Part shown: positions 62,746 to 64,000 of the stretch, in pieces | Numbering within the stretch: position 1 is the first letter of the stretch | Layout: the number at the start of each line of letters is the position of its first letter | Source: Kordia sp039026955 | GTDB lineage: Bacteria; Bacteroidota; Bacteroidia; Flavobacteriales; Flavobacteriaceae | Reading direction: 5' to 3' | Assembly: GCA_039026955.1 (NCBI GenBank) | Contig: JBCCLH010000007.1 | Coordinates: forward strand, 62,001-126,000 | DNA length: 64,000 bases | Notes under the pieces: model-generated | What the model was told of the DNA's origin: nothing | The model's database searches: none | What the model saw: only the letters and a program-made list of their open reading frames with translations | Program-made: the position numbers and the translations under genes

Positions 62746-64000
62746 TTGGCAAAAGTTTTAAAATATCTGAAAGATATTGGGCGCCTCGAACGTTTTGAAA
62801 TCAAAAACAGCAGCAATACATTTCTCCTTGCTGGACCAAGCACTTACATTTATGTGTTGCTGATGCTGTATTACAATCCCGATCTTACGATTCCCTATCG
62901 TGGAGAAATTGTATTCTCGATATGGTTTGTATTGGTTGGATTGATTCCGTATCTCAAAAACGCATTCCTCGATGAAATTTACGGCTGGATTTCGTTCGCG
63001 AGTCTGATGATTTTCCAATACTATCTCACGTATACAACCGCGTTGAACGATTTCTCACTAGACTATTTATTGGTGACCTATGTGTTTATATTTGGTGCGG
63101 TTTTATTGTTGAGTAATCGCTTGTTGGTGATCATTTTTAGTGCTTCTCAATTAGCACATTTGGCGTATCGGGTATATTATTCGGATTTGGATGCGATATC
63201 CGAAAGTGCCATTTTGGTCTCTATGAGTACGATTTTTATCTTTTCTTTTTTGGTGATGAATGGATTGATTCGCTACAGAAAAAAACTAGAAGCAATCAAT
63301 GTCGAACTCGAAGAACGCATTCAGCAACGTACAGAAGATTTGGAAACGAGAGCCAAAGAATTGCTTCGAAAAAATAAAGATTTAGAAGAATTTGCCTATG
63401 TAGTTTCACACGATTTAAAACGTCCACTGCGCAATATTTATACTTTGACAGATTGGCTTACGGATGATACCGAATACCAATTCAATCAAGAAACCAACCA
63501 AAGCTTACGATTGATCAAAGAGCAAGTCACACAAATGGATTTACTGGTAGAAGGTATTCTGAATTATTCCTTGCAAATGGACAAAGAACGTCCAGTAAGT
63601 AGCGTAGATGCGCAGTTGTTAGTCAACAGAATCATCGCAGTAAATTCTAGCGAAAGCGTCAACATATATCTTAAAGACACGCTGCCGAAAGTCATCTTTA
63701 ACGAATCGCAATTGCTACAAGTTTTCCAAAATCTGATTCAAAATGCCATCAAACATAACGACAAAGAATTGGTGGAGATTCACATCAAATATCAGCAAAC
63801 AGCGAAAGGACACGAATTTGCTATTCAAGACAACGGACCTGGAATTGCTGAAAAATATCACAAAAAAATATTTGAGTTGTTTCAAAAACTAGAAGTCAAA
63901 TCGGAAATAGATTCCATCGGAATTGGATTGGCCTTGGTAAAGAAAATCATTGAACGCAACGGCGGCACCATCACCGTAGCTAGTGAATTGAGCAAAGGCA
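62746..64000 (+). CDS. Membrane sensor histidine kinase, 3' end outside window
   Basis: The visible 418 residues begin at a TTG directly after an in-frame stop, so this is the only start in the frame. About six membrane spans (residues 25-185) form the sensor, followed by a coiled coil (about 185-215) and the dimerisation domain with phospho-acceptor His222 in FAYVVSHDLKRPLRN. The ATPase domain has the N box QNLIQNAIKHN, the G1 box DNGPGIAEKYHKKIFELF and the G2 box IGIGLALVKKI. It is a typical flavobacterial membrane kinase; its response regulator is not visible. The C-terminus is cut by the window edge. Confidence 0.92.
   Translation, partial: MAKVLKYLKDIGRLERFEIKNSSNTFLLAGPSTYIYVLLMLYYNPDLTIPYRGEIVFSIWFVLVGLIPYLKNAFLDEIYGWISFASLMIFQYYLTYTTALNDFSLDYLLVTYVFIFGAVLLLSNRLLVIIFSASQLAHLAYRVYYSDLDAISESAILVSMSTIFIFSFLVMNGLIRYRKKLEAINVELEERIQQRTEDLETRAKELLRKNKDLEEFAYVVSHDLKRPLRNIYTLTDWLTDDTEYQFNQETNQSLRLIKEQVTQMDLLVEGILNYSLQMDKERPVSSVDAQLLVNRIIAVNSSESVNIYLKDTLPKVIFNESQLLQVFQNLIQNAIKHNDKELVEIHIKYQQTAKGHEFAIQDNGPGIAEKYHKKIFELFQKLEVKSEIDSIGIGLALVKKIIERNGGTITVASELSKG

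Overview
The window looks like part of a Flavobacteriaceae (Bacteroidota) chromosome. The evidence is AT-rich DNA with few Shine-Dalgarno sites, many short-signal lipoproteins, a SusC/SusD pair, ASPIC/UnbV FG-GAP proteins, a GENNYALAA tmRNA tag and small GG-leader-type peptides. A marine, sugar-scavenging lifestyle is inferred. No rRNA, tRNA, CRISPR array, phage or complete insertion sequence was seen.

Layout. (1) 1-7401, plus strand: a tightly packed unit of SMP-30-type lactonase (partial), GH3 beta-glucosidase, gluconokinase, 6-phosphogluconate dehydrogenase, gluconate permease and a GPH sugar symporter, which together read as uptake and oxidation of gluconate or glucose-gluconate compounds. 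(2) 7483-11715: a DUF255 thioredoxin-fold lipoprotein, a GH16 laminarinase-like lipoprotein, dispersed repeats and a frame-broken GG-leader peptide gene. (3) 11716-18829: a complete sugar ABC importer operon (binding protein, two permeases, ATPase) ending in an exported GH65 enzyme, with a divergent AraC regulator; such importers are unusual in this phylum. (4) 19044-27430: a fructan locus (GH32, fructokinase, LacI regulator, SusC, SusD) with matching LacI-type operators upstream of GH32 and of SusC.

(5) 27588-36347: two large FG-GAP/ASPIC lipoproteins, a vanadium-haloperoxidase-like lipoprotein and a membrane-anchored GyrI-like protein. (6) 36366-50027, plus strand: alpha-glucosidases (GH13, a GH63/GH37-like enzyme, GH97), then glycerol catabolism (GlpD, GlpK, aquaglyceroporin), two MFS transporters and a GH37 trehalase with a fungal-type calcium loop. 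Glucose-glycerol compatible solutes and trehalose are a reasonable inferred substrate set. (7) 50261-52190, minus strand: a compact cassette of an unknown protein, a glycosyltransferase-like protein and a 55-residue cysteine-rich GG-leader peptide. It has no recognisable lanthionine-forming enzymes and is the best candidate for an undescribed peptide-modification system.

(8) 52643-64000: a COG4315-type lipoprotein, tmRNA, a saccharopine/alanine-dehydrogenase-like enzyme, a calcium-binding surface protein, small membrane proteins, a CreD-winged-helix regulator module with a shared operator, and the start of a histidine kinase.

Two small repeat families stand out. One is a 194-216 bp MITE-like element in three copies with terminal inverted repeats and 5-bp target duplications. 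The other is a roughly 155-bp hairpin element in two copies, each lying just 3' of one of the two GG-leader peptide genes. Family assignments come from motifs and memory; no database search was run.
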